Below, piece after piece: positions 34,931 to 44,221 of a stretch of DNA of 64,000 nt. Source of the DNA: Leucobacter exalbidus (lineage in GTDB: Bacteria > Actinomycetota > Actinomycetes > Actinomycetales > Microbacteriaceae); NCBI RefSeq assembly GCF_017834145.1, contig NZ_JAFIDA010000001.1, forward strand, positions 1,674,001-1,738,000, given 5' to 3'. The position numbers and the translations under genes are program-made. The notes under the pieces are model-generated. The model did not search any database and was not told the origin of the DNA. It saw only the letters and a list, made by a program, of their open reading frames with translations. The first letter of the stretch is position 1; the number at the start of each line of letters is the position of its first letter.

Positions 34931-35779
34931 TTACGGTGCTGCAACAAACAGCTGCTTGCTCGAACCCAAGCCTTCGATGGACAGCTCCACCACATCGCCG
35001 GGACGAAGATAAGGGTTTCCTTCGATGCCGAGGGCTACGCCCGCAGGGGTGCCCGTGTTAATGAGGTCACCCGGGCGGAGCACCATGAACTGGCTCAGGT
35101 ACCAGATGACGTATTCGATGCCGAAAATAAGATTCTTAGTGTTGCCGTTCTGGTGCAAAACGCCATTCACCGAGAGCCGCAGGTTCAAGTTGCCGGGGTC
35201 AGCAATTTCTTCTGGTGTCACGAGAACCGGCCCAAGAGGGTTAAATCGTTCGCAGCTCTTGCCCTTGTCCCACTGTCCCCCGCGTTCGAGCTGAAACTCG
35301 CGCTCCGACACATCGTGAGAAAGCACGTAGCCCGCGATCGAAGCCCGTGCAGCTTCAGGAGACTCTAGATAGCGGGCCTCTGCGCCAATTACCACGCCAA
35401 GTTCCACTTCCCAGTCGGTCTTCACTGAATTTCGTGGAATATAGACGTCATCGAACGGCCCCACGATGGTGCTCGGATCCTTCATAAACACCACCGGCTC
35501 CTTCGGAACCTCAGCGTTCGTTTCTGCGGCATGATCACGATAGTTCAGACCGACACAGACGATCTTGCCGGGCGTCGCGATTGGAGATCCCAACCGGGCC
35601 TCCGCATCAAGTTCCTCAAGTTCGCCTGCCGCGAGAGCCTGTTCAACAACCGCTACCGGGTTATTCGAGAGGAAGGCCCCGTCAATGTCTGCGGTGATTG
35701 AGGAGAGGCTGAGTCGCCGTCCATCAACCTCGACCGCTGGGGTCTCCTGCCCAAACTCGCCTACCTTGATAAAGCGCAT
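34931..35779 (-). CDS. Fumarylacetoacetate hydrolase-family protein
   Basis: A 282-residue FAH-fold enzyme that cleaves or decarboxylates 2-keto acids with a metal. It shows GLNYRDHAAETN (about residue 75), VVFMKDPSTIVGP, WEVELGVVIGAEARY with metal-binding glutamates, and the C-terminal LINTGTPAGVALG. ATG 35779 was chosen over GTG 35788 because GAAAGAGAG lies at the right distance and the product starts MRFIKVGEFG. One base separates it from the Gfo/Idh stop. In L-fucose or L-rhamnose oxidative pathways such an enzyme hydrolyses 2,4-diketo-3-deoxy acids; that role fits the neighbours. Confidence 0.9.
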   Translation of the reverse strand: MRFIKVGEFGQETPAVEVDGRRLSLSSITADIDGAFLSNNPVAVVEQALAAGELEELDAEARLGSPIATPGKIVCVGLNYRDHAAETNAEVPKEPVVFMKDPSTIVGPFDDVYIPRNSVKTDWEVELGVVIGAEARYLESPEAARASIAGYVLSHDVSEREFQLERGGQWDKGKSCERFNPLGPVLVTPEEIADPGNLNLRLSVNGVLHQNGNTKNLIFGIEYVIWYLSQFMVLRPGDLINTGTPAGVALGIEGNPYLRPGDVVELSIEGLGSSKQLFVAAP

Positions 35780-35780
35780 G

Positions 35781-36347
35781 CTATTCACTCTCTTTCAAAT
35801 ATTCAGGGCGGATGCCTGGTCCCGCTGCAGATTCATAGGCGGCTTCAACGACCGCCATAGTGTTGATGACGTCTTCGACGCTGGTCGCGAGGGTGTCAAC
35901 CGAGCCTTCAAGGTACCTTTGGATCGCTGCCATCGAGCCGATGAAGGCGTCAGGGAACCAAGACCCAGAGAATTCGACGTCCTCCCAACTGGAGGCGCCA
36001 TTGCGGTGAATGCGCAAGAGGTCTTCACGCCCGCGGGGATAGTCAAGGAGCAGCCCCATCTGCGCAAAGATTGCGCCTTTGGTGCCCTCCCACTTGACAT
36101 AGCTTTCTTCGCGTTCTTCGCCATAGATGTGGTCGTGGTTGGTCGCGATGACCACGCGAATGTCTCGACCTTCATAACGAAAGAGGATCACCGTTCGTGA
36201 GGTCGCATGTGTTTTCTCGGGGTGACGCTCTGTCACTGCGCTAATCCCAGAAGGATTACCCAAGAAAGACCGGATCAAATCGATGTAGTGCACGCTGTGC
36301 ATATTGATTTCTAAGCGTTCCAGCTCTAGCACCGGGAAAATCTCCCA
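35781..36347 (-). pseudogene. Gfo/Idh/MocA-family oxidoreductase, N-terminal half removed by IS256
   Basis: 188 C-terminal residues remain of a protein normally about 350-380 long. The frame runs from the IS256 end as WEIFPVLELERLEINMHSVHYIDLIRSFLG, the start of the GFO_IDH_MocA C-terminal substrate domain, and stops at 35781. The whole NAD-binding Rossmann domain is missing, so the product cannot bind cofactor. It was the first gene of the FAH/SDR operon, whose native promoter is therefore also lost. Confidence 0.88.
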
Positions 36348-37772
36348 GTAGTGCCCCGTAGAGTGGTATAACGAACCCCGAGTAACAACGGCCCCACTGA
36401 AAGAACAGCGTGGCCACCGGGGACACCTTCGAGAAGCCTTCTAACTCTCACTCGAAAGGGCATCACACCGATGACCACTCCTTCTATTGTCGACCCTGCT
36501 GCTGTTCTCACCCAAGCCCTGGGCGACGCTTCGCCAGATCTGATGCGCACCCTGCTGCACACCATGATCAACACGCTCCTCTCCGCCGAGGCCGACGCGG
36601 TCTGCGGCGCCGAGTACGGCACCCCTTCACCAGACCGCACGAACTCCCGCAACGGGTACCGGGCCCGCGAGCTCGATACCCGCGTCGGCACGATCGATGT
36701 GCAGATCCCGAAACTACGGCAGGGCAGCTACTTCCCTGACTGGCTCCTCGAACGACGCAAACGGTCCGAGTCAGCGATGATCACCGTCGTCGCTGACGCC
36801 TACCTCGCTGGTGTCTCCACGAGACGCATGGACAAACTCGTGAAAACGCTCGGCATTCACTCACTGTCGAAATCGCAGGTCTCTCGCATGGCCACTGATC
36901 TCGACGAACACGTCACCGAGTTCCGCACCCGACCGCTCAGTGATGCCGGCCCGTTCACGTTCGTCGCGTGTGACGCCCTCACCATGAAAGTACGTGAGGG
37001 CGGGCGAGTGATCAACACGGTCGTGCTCGTCGCGACCGGCGTCAACGCCGATGGGCATCGTGAAGTGCTCGGCATGCAGGTCGCGACGAGCGAGACCGGG
37101 GCGGCGTGGAACATGTTCTTCGCGGACCTCGTCGCGAGAGGACTGACCGGAGTGCAGCTCATCACGTCAGACGCACACGCTGGCCTGGTCGAGGCCATGC
37201 GGGCCAACTTTCCCGGCACCAGTTGGCAGCGTTGCCGCACCCACTACGCCGCGAACCTCATGTCGGCCTGCCCGAAGCAGATGTGGCCTGCCGTGAAAGC
37301 AATGCTGCATTCCGTCTATGACCAGCCCGACGTTGCAGCTGTCGAGGCACAGTTCGACCGGCTCCTGGACTACGTCGGCGAGAAACTGCCTGGCGTGCAC
37401 GATCATCTCGATGCTGCCCGCGCCGATATCCTCGCATTCACGGCGTTCCCGAAAGATGTGTGGCAGCAGATCTGGTCGAACAACCCCAACGAACGTCTCA
37501 ACAAAGAAATCAGACGTCGCACTGACGTTGTCGGTATTTTCCCGAATCGAGACGCGATCACCCGGCTCGTTGGAGCGGTCCTGGCAGAGCAATCTGACGA
37601 GTGGGCGGAGGGCCGCCGATACCTCGGACTCGAGGTGTTGGCTCGTTGCAGGGTTCGCCTCATCACGGACAACGTTGCTGAGGAGGTGGCTGTGGAACTA
37701 CCCCTCACGTTGACTGCGTAGCCAAGCTCATTCTCGAAGAATGATCGTTACACCACTCCACGGGACTTGACC
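36347..37772 (+). mobile_element. IS256-family insertion sequence, copy 2, 1426 bp
   Basis: Same length as copy 1 and in inverted orientation. In the compared termini the only difference is A at 36368 (G in copy 1). Flanks on the two sides (AATCTCCC and CGGAGGGT) show no target duplication. It truncates a Gfo/Idh gene at its left end and cas3 at its right end. Confidence 0.93.
36471..37721 (+). CDS. IS256-family transposase (copy 2)
   Basis: A 416-residue Mutator-type DDE transposase, identical in protein sequence to copy 1 and intact. Two functional copies make ongoing transposition or homologous inversion of the intervening 8.7 kb possible. Confidence 0.95.
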   Translation: MTTPSIVDPAAVLTQALGDASPDLMRTLLHTMINTLLSAEADAVCGAEYGTPSPDRTNSRNGYRARELDTRVGTIDVQIPKLRQGSYFPDWLLERRKRSESAMITVVADAYLAGVSTRRMDKLVKTLGIHSLSKSQVSRMATDLDEHVTEFRTRPLSDAGPFTFVACDALTMKVREGGRVINTVVLVATGVNADGHREVLGMQVATSETGAAWNMFFADLVARGLTGVQLITSDAHAGLVEAMRANFPGTSWQRCRTHYAANLMSACPKQMWPAVKAMLHSVYDQPDVAAVEAQFDRLLDYVGEKLPGVHDHLDAARADILAFTAFPKDVWQQIWSNNPNERLNKEIRRRTDVVGIFPNRDAITRLVGAVLAEQSDEWAEGRRYLGLEVLARCRVRLITDNVAEEVAVELPLTLTA

Positions 37773-39919
37773 GGAGGGTGACCAGGGGCGAGCATGGGTG
37801 TGCCGCCGGTCAAAATGATCCGCGCGACCCGCATCGTCGCTGGCCGCTCCTCGGGGTCACGATCGTGACGGTGCACTCGACCAATGCGCTGGATGAGCAG
37901 GTCCATCGGTGCAATATCGGTGAACATTGCATCGAAGTCAACGTCAAGGGATGACTCGACCACCTGGGTTGCAACCACAATCATGCGTTTGGGGCGGTCG
38001 CCTCTTGGGCCGAGTCGATCGATGAGCTCGTTTTCTCGGACTCCTCGCGACTCCACGGTAAATCTAGAGTGGAAGAGCGCTACATCACCGCCAAGTCGGC
38101 TCTCTAATTCGGCGTACATCTGCTGAGCCCGGTCAACGGTATTGCACACCACCGCTACGCAGCCGCCGTTGCTGACAACTGCAAGCACCGCGTCCACCCG
38201 GTCTTCATCGTCGATGGATTCAAAAATATACTCCGTGCTTCGCGGCGATGGCTCGGGGGCAACCTGGTGCGTCTGCGTCGCGCCCACTGCCGTAATCAGC
38301 GGGTACTCCGTGGCCGCCGCGAGCGCTTGAATCTCTTCGGGCACCGGATCACTCTCACCGATTGGTCTGCGCCGCTCGCCATCAGCTAGCGGCAACCCGT
38401 ACCGTGCACCCTGTTGGTAGGCGTGCAATAGGGCTTCCCGCTGAGCCGGCGGCAATGTGGCCGAGAGCGCGACGACGGGAGTTCCGTAACTGCCCAACCA
38501 TTGCAGGGCACGAAGCAGGTAGGTGCGCATGTACTCATCTGCAGCGTGCACTTCATCAATGATCACTACTTTGCCCGAGAAAGACAGGTGCCTCAGCACC
38601 CCGTGTCGAGCTTTAAGCGCCATAAACAGTTGCTGATCGATGGTCGCGGCGACGAAGTCTGCGAACGTGTTACGTTTGCGCCCACGCATCCAATAGTTAA
38701 CCAACGTGTTGGTGGTTTCGTCATAGCTGCGTCGAGATCGTTCTCCTTGATCGCTGAAGAGACCAGCAAAGCGAGAATCGAATTCTGCTTTGGCGTGAGC
38801 CAGAGAAACCGTCACCGGCACATCGCCGGTTTCGAGCCATGACAGCATGCGCCCAAACATCGCGTTCGTCGTAGCTCGCGTGGGCAACAGCATCGCAGCC
38901 CCGTGCAGCCCAAACTTCGCCGCGAGCGCTTCAGCGGCCGCAAAGCCAGCCTCCGTTTTTCCCTCACCGGTGGGCGCTTCAATGAGCGTGAATGAAGGCT
39001 CCTTGATTCCCGCGACCAGCGCGACCACATCTCGTTGCACCGGTCGCACGACTTCGATGCCGAAGCGCTGGTGAAAGTAGCTCTCCACGTCGTTAATCTC
39101 TTGGGGTGCCCAGTGCTCCCCAAAACGTAGCTGTTTGAGAGCGCTTCGAGCCCGCTCGTCAGGGCGAGTTCGTTCATGAGCTGGTAGCCCTGCCTCGTAT
39201 GGAAAGTGCCACTCACTCGAAGCAATCCAGTCGCACACGATCAAGAAACCGGTTAAAAGGGCCTGCACACTTTCGGGAACGCGCGCCGCAAGAATCACCC
39301 GCCAGTCTTCATCGCTGAGATCGGCCATCTGGTCTGCACGCTGCAGCAGATCCACGCGCACGCGATGCCATTCAGGGCTCTCGTGCGCCGAAAATTGCGG
39401 CGGCACCTGAGTAGCGGCATTAGGGAAGACCCCGTGATGGCCACCGATCACCTCTGCGAGACGCGTCCACGGCCGGTTCCTCCTTCCCAGCCGACCGTCA
39501 CCAGCCAGGTGCTCGGTTTTGGCATAGAGATAGGTATCGACCGCAAGTTGCCCGGCGAGCCCGTGCGGGTATGCGCTTTGCTCGCGCGGGGTAGGGTCTG
39601 GGATGGGAAACTTAAACCCCGTATTCGCCATCAGCTCACGCGCAAACGGCACCTTGACGGCAAATGCCGCGGTGGCTTTACCCACGTCATGGGCCGCAGC
39701 GACCCAAATAGAGAGCTTGCGAGCGAGCATTTCGTTCCCCAGGTGCTGCGCCAGCAGCCGTCGCTGAGATTCAGAGAGCCAGCTATCAAACAACTCACTT
39801 GCCACCGCAGCCGTGTCGGCAAGGTGGGCGTACAGCGGAAACCAGGTATCGCCGTTCCGGTCGGCTTTCGCCCAGGCGGCTCGAACCAGCGGATCATTCG
39901 GTGGCGGCAAGACGATCAT
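37748..39919 (-). pseudogene. cas3: CRISPR-associated Cas3 helicase/HD nuclease, C-terminus cut by IS256
   Basis: About 715 native residues are followed by VKSRGVV read from the IS256 end, which supplies the stop. Type I Cas3 proteins of this layout are usually about 900 residues. The N-terminal HD nuclease is intact: YAHLADTAAVA, AAHDVGKATAAF, AYPHGLAGQ and GGHHGVFP. The SF2 helicase follows with LIEAPTGEGKTEAGF (Walker A), IIDEVHAADEY (DEVH), ALSATLP (motif III) and LIQRIGRVHRHD (motif VI). The accessory C-terminal domain is lost. The domain order suggests type I-E or a close relative. No Cascade, cas1, cas2 or repeat array is present in the window. Confidence 0.9.
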
Positions 39920-39976
39920 GAGGCTCCATTCACTCGGTCAGGATGCCCCTGAGCCTAGCCTCGGCCTCAGACATTC

Positions 39977-40002
39977 ACGTTCGACCGCGTTCATACGAAC
40001 GT
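39977..40002. promoter_or_regulatory. 7-bp inverted repeat upstream of cas3
   Basis: ACGTTCG-N12-CGAACGT lies 58 bp upstream of the cas3 start and 17 bp past the FUSC gene stop. It may be an operator for cas3 or a weak terminator; the long spacer makes either uncertain. Confidence 0.3.
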
Positions 40003-40018
40003 CAAAAGCCGCCCTACC

Positions 40019-41110
40019 CTACGCAGAGTCTGAAGGATCCTGCTTCTGTAGTCCGTGCAGCCCCATGGTGAGCATCGCGATCGCCGCGCCCACAATGGTG
40101 TCGACCACGCGTTCGCCCGCGATGGTTGAGACGTCAGAGATGCCCGCGGCGATCTCATTGATGAACAGCACCAGCGGAGTGATGAGCACGAGAGCCAGCG
40201 CATAGTTGCGGGCCACCACGAACTCGATGCTGAACTGGCAGCCGACCAAGATCACCAGCATCACCCATGGGTAGGCCCCCAACGGAGCGATGGCGAAGAA
40301 CAGCACGGCACCGATCAGCGTGCCGACGACGCGGTGCAGGCCACGGCTGAGGGAGAGCTCGCGCACGGCGACGAGGCCCACCACGGTCACGCCGGTGGCC
40401 ACAGTCCAGTAGGCGCGACTTGGGTCGAGCCAGAGCAAACTTACGGCCAGGCCCACGACCGCCACAATTGTTACGCGCAGCACGAGAATGCGCCCGCCAG
40501 ATCCCAGCCACGGCCCAGGCAGCAGCTCCGAGAGCGGTCTCGCAGCGGCCTGACGCACGCGCTTCATCACCAGGGGCGAGATGGATACCAGGTACGCGGT
40601 GAGGGTGCCACACAAGAAAAGCGCCAGGTAGATCCAGGGGTCGTTGCGCCGCACACCGTCGTGCACCGCAGTGACGTTAGCCGACAGTCCATACACCAGC
40701 ACGATAAACACGGGGCCGGGCGGGCCGAGGCGAAACGCGAACGCGATCGCGCAAAACACGATGGTCACGACGACAAGACCGATCGCGACGGCCCAGGGCC
40801 AGGGCGAGAGCGCCACACCGGCGCAGGCTGCAGCGAACAGCAACAGCGCCACGATCGGCAGCACCTTGGCTCGCTCTCGCGTGTTCATACCCGAGGCGTA
40901 GATCGCGGTGAAGGCGCCACCGGCGGCCTGCAACCCGATTTCTTGGTGCCCCAGAATGGTCGCGATGAGCAACGGAATACCGAGCGCTAACGCGGTGCGG
41001 GTAGCGGTGGCCGCGCGACCCCCGGGGCCGGGCGGCAGCCGGAAGAGGCTGCGCAGCGCCGCACCTCCGGCGTCGCGCCAACTGTGGTTAGCTGCGTTCG
41101 CCTGATTCAT
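40019..41110 (-). CDS. FUSC-family (aromatic acid exporter-like) membrane protein
   Basis: A 363-residue protein with two clusters of hydrophobic segments (about residues 40-165 and 215-345) separated by a basic cytoplasmic stretch, the FUSC arrangement. ATRTALALGIPLLIATILG opens the first cluster, and the second begins LRVTIVAVVGLAVSLLWLDPSRAYW. This family exports organic acids or is of unknown function. It lacks the long soluble domain of AaeB. It is monocistronic. Confidence 0.75.
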   Translation of the reverse strand: MNQANAANHSWRDAGGAALRSLFRLPPGPGGRAATATRTALALGIPLLIATILGHQEIGLQAAGGAFTAIYASGMNTRERAKVLPIVALLLFAAACAGVALSPWPWAVAIGLVVVTIVFCAIAFAFRLGPPGPVFIVLVYGLSANVTAVHDGVRRNDPWIYLALFLCGTLTAYLVSISPLVMKRVRQAAARPLSELLPGPWLGSGGRILVLRVTIVAVVGLAVSLLWLDPSRAYWTVATGVTVVGLVAVRELSLSRGLHRVVGTLIGAVLFFAIAPLGAYPWVMLVILVGCQFSIEFVVARNYALALVLITPLVLFINEIAAGISDVSTIAGERVVDTIVGAAIAMLTMGLHGLQKQDPSDSA

Positions 41111-41153
41111 TGTTTCTATTCTACAGCGGCGAACGCAGCCCCTCCTCCATGAC

Positions 41154-41180
41154 GGTTCAGGGGGCGCAGCCCCCTGAACC
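41154..41180 (-). terminator. Hairpin terminator after the thiolase gene
   Basis: GGTTCAGGGGGC and its exact complement (12-bp stem, GCA loop) lie 9 bp past the thiolase stop. Confidence 0.8.
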
Positions 41181-41188
41181 GATCGCGG

Positions 41189-42364
41189 TTACAGCGCGCG
41201 CAGTACGACCGCGCTGCCCTGGCCGCCGCCACCGCAGATGCCCACGGCGCCGAGGGATCCCGATCCAATCTCGGCGAGCTGGCGCGCCAGCGTGCCGATG
41301 ATGCGAGCGCCCGAGGCGCCCACCGGGTGACCGAGCGAGATCGCGCCGCCGTGCGGGTTTACGATCGCGGGGTCGATGCCGAGTTCTTGCGTCGACTGCA
41401 CTCCCACCGAAGCGAACGCCTCGTTGATTTCGACGGCCTGCAGGTCAGCGGCCACAGCGCCACCCGACACCTTCGCGAGGGCCGCGGTGATCGCGCGGGC
41501 CGGCTGCGAGTGCAGCTGCACGTCAGGGCCCGCCACAAATGCGGTCGCTTCGACGCGTGCGATCGCGGTGAGGCCGAGGCGCTCAGCTGCGGCCTCACTC
41601 ACGATGACGAGTGCCGCGGCACCGTCAGTGATCTGCGAGGAGTTACCCGCGGTGATCGTGCCGTCCTTCGTGAATGCCGGGCGCAGACCCGCGAGGGACT
41701 CGGCCGTGGTCTGCGCACGAATGCCGTCGTCGGCGCTCACCACGGTGTCGCCGCGGCGCGAGGTCACCGTGAACGGTGCGATCTCACCCGCGAAGAACTC
41801 GGCCGAGGCGGCCGCGCGCTGGTGCGATGCCGCCGAGAACTCATCCTGCTGCTCGCGTGAGATGCCCAGCGGGGTGTTACCTGCCTCGGTCAAGATACCC
41901 ATGCCGGTGCGCTCGAAGGCGTCGGTCAGGGCGTCGTGATCGATCGTGTCAGTGAGCGGTGCCGCGCCGTACTTGGTGCCGGCGCGCAGCTGCATGTAGT
42001 GGGGCGCGAGCGACATCGACTCTTGGCCAACGGCCACGACGATCTCGGCTTCGCCCGCGTTGATCAGGCGTACGGCCTGAGATACGGCTTCCACGCCCGA
42101 CAGGCACACGGCGTTCAGGGTGATCGCGGGCACGGTGAGGGGAATGCCCGCACCCACGGCGGTCTGGCGTGCGGGGTTTTGGCCGGCGCCGGCCTGCAGC
42201 ACCTGACCGGCGATGACCTGCTCGACCTGATCCGGGGCAATGCCCGCTCGCGATAGCGCTGCCGTCACCGCGTGCGCCCCCAGCACGGTCCCGGGCTGGG
42301 CCGCGAACTGTCCAGTGAACTTGGTGAACGGAGTGCGGGCGTAGCCAGCAATCAGCGCAGTCAT
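41189..42364 (-). CDS. Acetyl-CoA C-acetyltransferase (thiolase)
   Basis: A 391-residue thiolase that condenses or cleaves acyl-CoA. The nucleophilic cysteine is in TLNAVCLSGVEAV (about residue 87), the catalytic histidine in ISLGHPVGASGARI (about 346) and the acid/base cysteine in GICGGGGQGSAVV (about 377). The usual CGSG at the first site reads CLSG, a known minor variant. ATG 42364 was chosen, as it gives MTALIAGYARTPFTKF. It is not clustered with other fatty-acid genes. Confidence 0.93.
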   Translation of the reverse strand: MTALIAGYARTPFTKFTGQFAAQPGTVLGAHAVTAALSRAGIAPDQVEQVIAGQVLQAGAGQNPARQTAVGAGIPLTVPAITLNAVCLSGVEAVSQAVRLINAGEAEIVVAVGQESMSLAPHYMQLRAGTKYGAAPLTDTIDHDALTDAFERTGMGILTEAGNTPLGISREQQDEFSAASHQRAAASAEFFAGEIAPFTVTSRRGDTVVSADDGIRAQTTAESLAGLRPAFTKDGTITAGNSSQITDGAAALVIVSEAAAERLGLTAIARVEATAFVAGPDVQLHSQPARAITAALAKVSGGAVAADLQAVEINEAFASVGVQSTQELGIDPAIVNPHGGAISLGHPVGASGARIIGTLARQLAEIGSGSLGAVGICGGGGQGSAVVLRAL

Positions 42365-42514
42365 CAGTGTGTCTCCTCTAGCGTCGTCGGCACGAGGGGT
42401 ATGAGCACCCATTGCCTAGGCTCTATCTTGCCCGAGTTTGGCGGGGCGGGCTCGGCCGTCTTCGCACAGTCAGGCCGCTCGCGAGTGTGCGACCCGAGCA
42501 CCGCCCCGCAGCGC

Positions 42515-42646
42515 TCAGCTGCCGAACAGGCCCGGAATCTTCAGCACAAGCTGCCAGAGCCCGTACCCAAAGGGAATGACGACCCACGCCCACGCCAGCA
42601 CAATGAGCGGGCGCGGTACCGGGCGATCTTCAGTGCGCTCACTCAT
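42515..42646 (-). CDS. Small single-pass membrane protein, companion of the OFA transporter
   Basis: A 43-residue protein: charged N-terminus MSERTEDRPVPRP, one membrane helix IVLAWAWVVIPFGYGLWQLV, then KIPGLFGS. Its ATG lies 8 nt inside the end of the upstream MFS gene, so the two are translationally coupled. Similar 40-50-residue proteins are annotated elsewhere as an MFS transporter small subunit next to OFA-family genes. Its job, such as stabilising the transporter, is unproven. Confidence 0.72.
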   Translation of the reverse strand: MSERTEDRPVPRPLIVLAWAWVVIPFGYGLWQLVLKIPGLFGS

Positions 42647-44120
42647 GAGCCGCTCCCTTCTCGTTTGCCTGCGCAGTGCGCACGGGCTCGAAATACTTCG
42701 GCTGCACCGGGCGAATCAGCTCGTTGCAAACGAACCCAATCACCAGCAGCACGACCATGATGATGAACGCGGGCTGAAACGCGGGTGGCCCGGTCAGCCC
42801 GGCCTCGTGCTGCTGCTCTGAGATCGCGTTGATGATCACCGGCCCCAGCACACCGGCGGTTGACCAGGCGGTCAGCAGCCGGCCGTGAATCGCGCCGACC
42901 TGGTAGGTGCCAAAGAGGTCGCGCAGATACGCGGGAACGGTCGCAAACCCCGCCCCGTAGAACGAAATGATCAAGATCGTGCTGACGAGAAAGAGGGGCT
43001 TATTGGAGTTCCCCATCACAATCATGCCGAAGTACAGCAGCGCGCCGACGCCCAGATAGAGGCGGTACATGTTCTTGCGCCCAAACGTGTCTGAGAGGGT
43101 CGACCAGCAGAACCTACCGATCGAGTTCGCGAGCGACAGGATCGCCACAAACCCAGCTGCGGCCGCGGCGAGACCCGCGACGCCAGGGAAGTATTCCTGA
43201 AACATGGGCGAGGCTTTCTCAAGAATGCCGATGCCCGCGGTCGTGTTGAAGCACAGCACCACCCACAGCAGCCAAAATTGCGGCGTCTTCAACGCGTTGT
43301 TCGCCGACACGTTATTGGTGGTGATGAGGCCGTGGGTTTTTACCTGCCCCGGATCCCAGCCTTGCGGCTGCCAGCCCGGCGCCGGCACACGAATCAGCAA
43401 CCAGCCGAGCGCCATAAAGATCGAATAGCCCACGGCCAACACGAGAAACGCTTTGCCAATGCCTGCGGGGTCTGGCAGGTGCTCGGCGATGCCCGCGGCC
43501 GTATCGGCTGGCGTGTAGTTGCCGCCAAACCTGTTGAGCAGCGAGTTACCCAGGGGCGCCGCGATGAGTGCGCCGCCACCAAATCCCATGATCGCGATGC
43601 CCGTCGCGAGCCCGGGGCGGTCGGGGAACCACTTCATCAGCGTCGAGACTGGCGAGATGTAGCCGATGCCGAGCGCGATGCCAAAGACTCCGCCGTACCC
43701 CAGCAGCACCAGCCAGTACTGGCTGGTGAAGAATCCCAGCGCGGTCAGCAAGAACCCGACGAGAAAACAGCACGACGATACAAACATCGCCCAGCGTGGC
43801 CCGCGCGAATCAACCTGCGTGCCAAATATCGCGGCCGATAGGCCCAGCACGATGATGGCCACGGTGAACGGCAGCGCGCTTTGTACCTCAGAGACCCCGA
43901 GGCCGTGCTCGAGCGCGGGCTTAAACACGCTCCAGCTGTACGCCTGGCCGATCGATAGGTGGATCGACAACGCGGCTGGGGGAATCAGCCACCTCGACCA
44001 GCCTGGCCGCGCCTCAATGCGCCGTCGTTCTAGGAATCCTGCTTTCATCGGGTCTCCCGTCTTGAGTGGCGCTTCAGCGACACCGCCCGACGCCCCCGAC
44101 GGCTTCGTTGCCGTCGTCAT
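42639..44120 (-). CDS. OFA-family MFS transporter (oxalate/formate antiporter-like)
   Basis: A 493-residue twelve-helix major facilitator. SIHLSIGQAYSWSVFKPALE in helix 1 and GFGGGALIAAPLGNSLL are typical of the oxalate:formate antiporter branch, as is SNSIGRFCWSTLSDTFGRKN between helices 8 and 9. ATG 44120 gives a short polar N-terminus; ATG 44048 (MKAGFLERRR) is an alternative. The substrate is probably a small carboxylate. It forms an operon with the 43-residue gene downstream. Confidence 0.88.
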   Translation of the reverse strand: MTTATKPSGASGGVAEAPLKTGDPMKAGFLERRRIEARPGWSRWLIPPAALSIHLSIGQAYSWSVFKPALEHGLGVSEVQSALPFTVAIIVLGLSAAIFGTQVDSRGPRWAMFVSSCCFLVGFLLTALGFFTSQYWLVLLGYGGVFGIALGIGYISPVSTLMKWFPDRPGLATGIAIMGFGGGALIAAPLGNSLLNRFGGNYTPADTAAGIAEHLPDPAGIGKAFLVLAVGYSIFMALGWLLIRVPAPGWQPQGWDPGQVKTHGLITTNNVSANNALKTPQFWLLWVVLCFNTTAGIGILEKASPMFQEYFPGVAGLAAAAAGFVAILSLANSIGRFCWSTLSDTFGRKNMYRLYLGVGALLYFGMIVMGNSNKPLFLVSTILIISFYGAGFATVPAYLRDLFGTYQVGAIHGRLLTAWSTAGVLGPVIINAISEQQHEAGLTGPPAFQPAFIIMVVLLVIGFVCNELIRPVQPKYFEPVRTAQANEKGAAHE

Positions 44121-44221
44121 AAATGACGTCGGTGGGAGCCTACACCCGTCCCCGCGGCTCAAACTAGGCGCCACTTCGATCAATCAGCAGAACCCCGCGG
44201 TGAGCAGCCTAGGCTGGAGCG

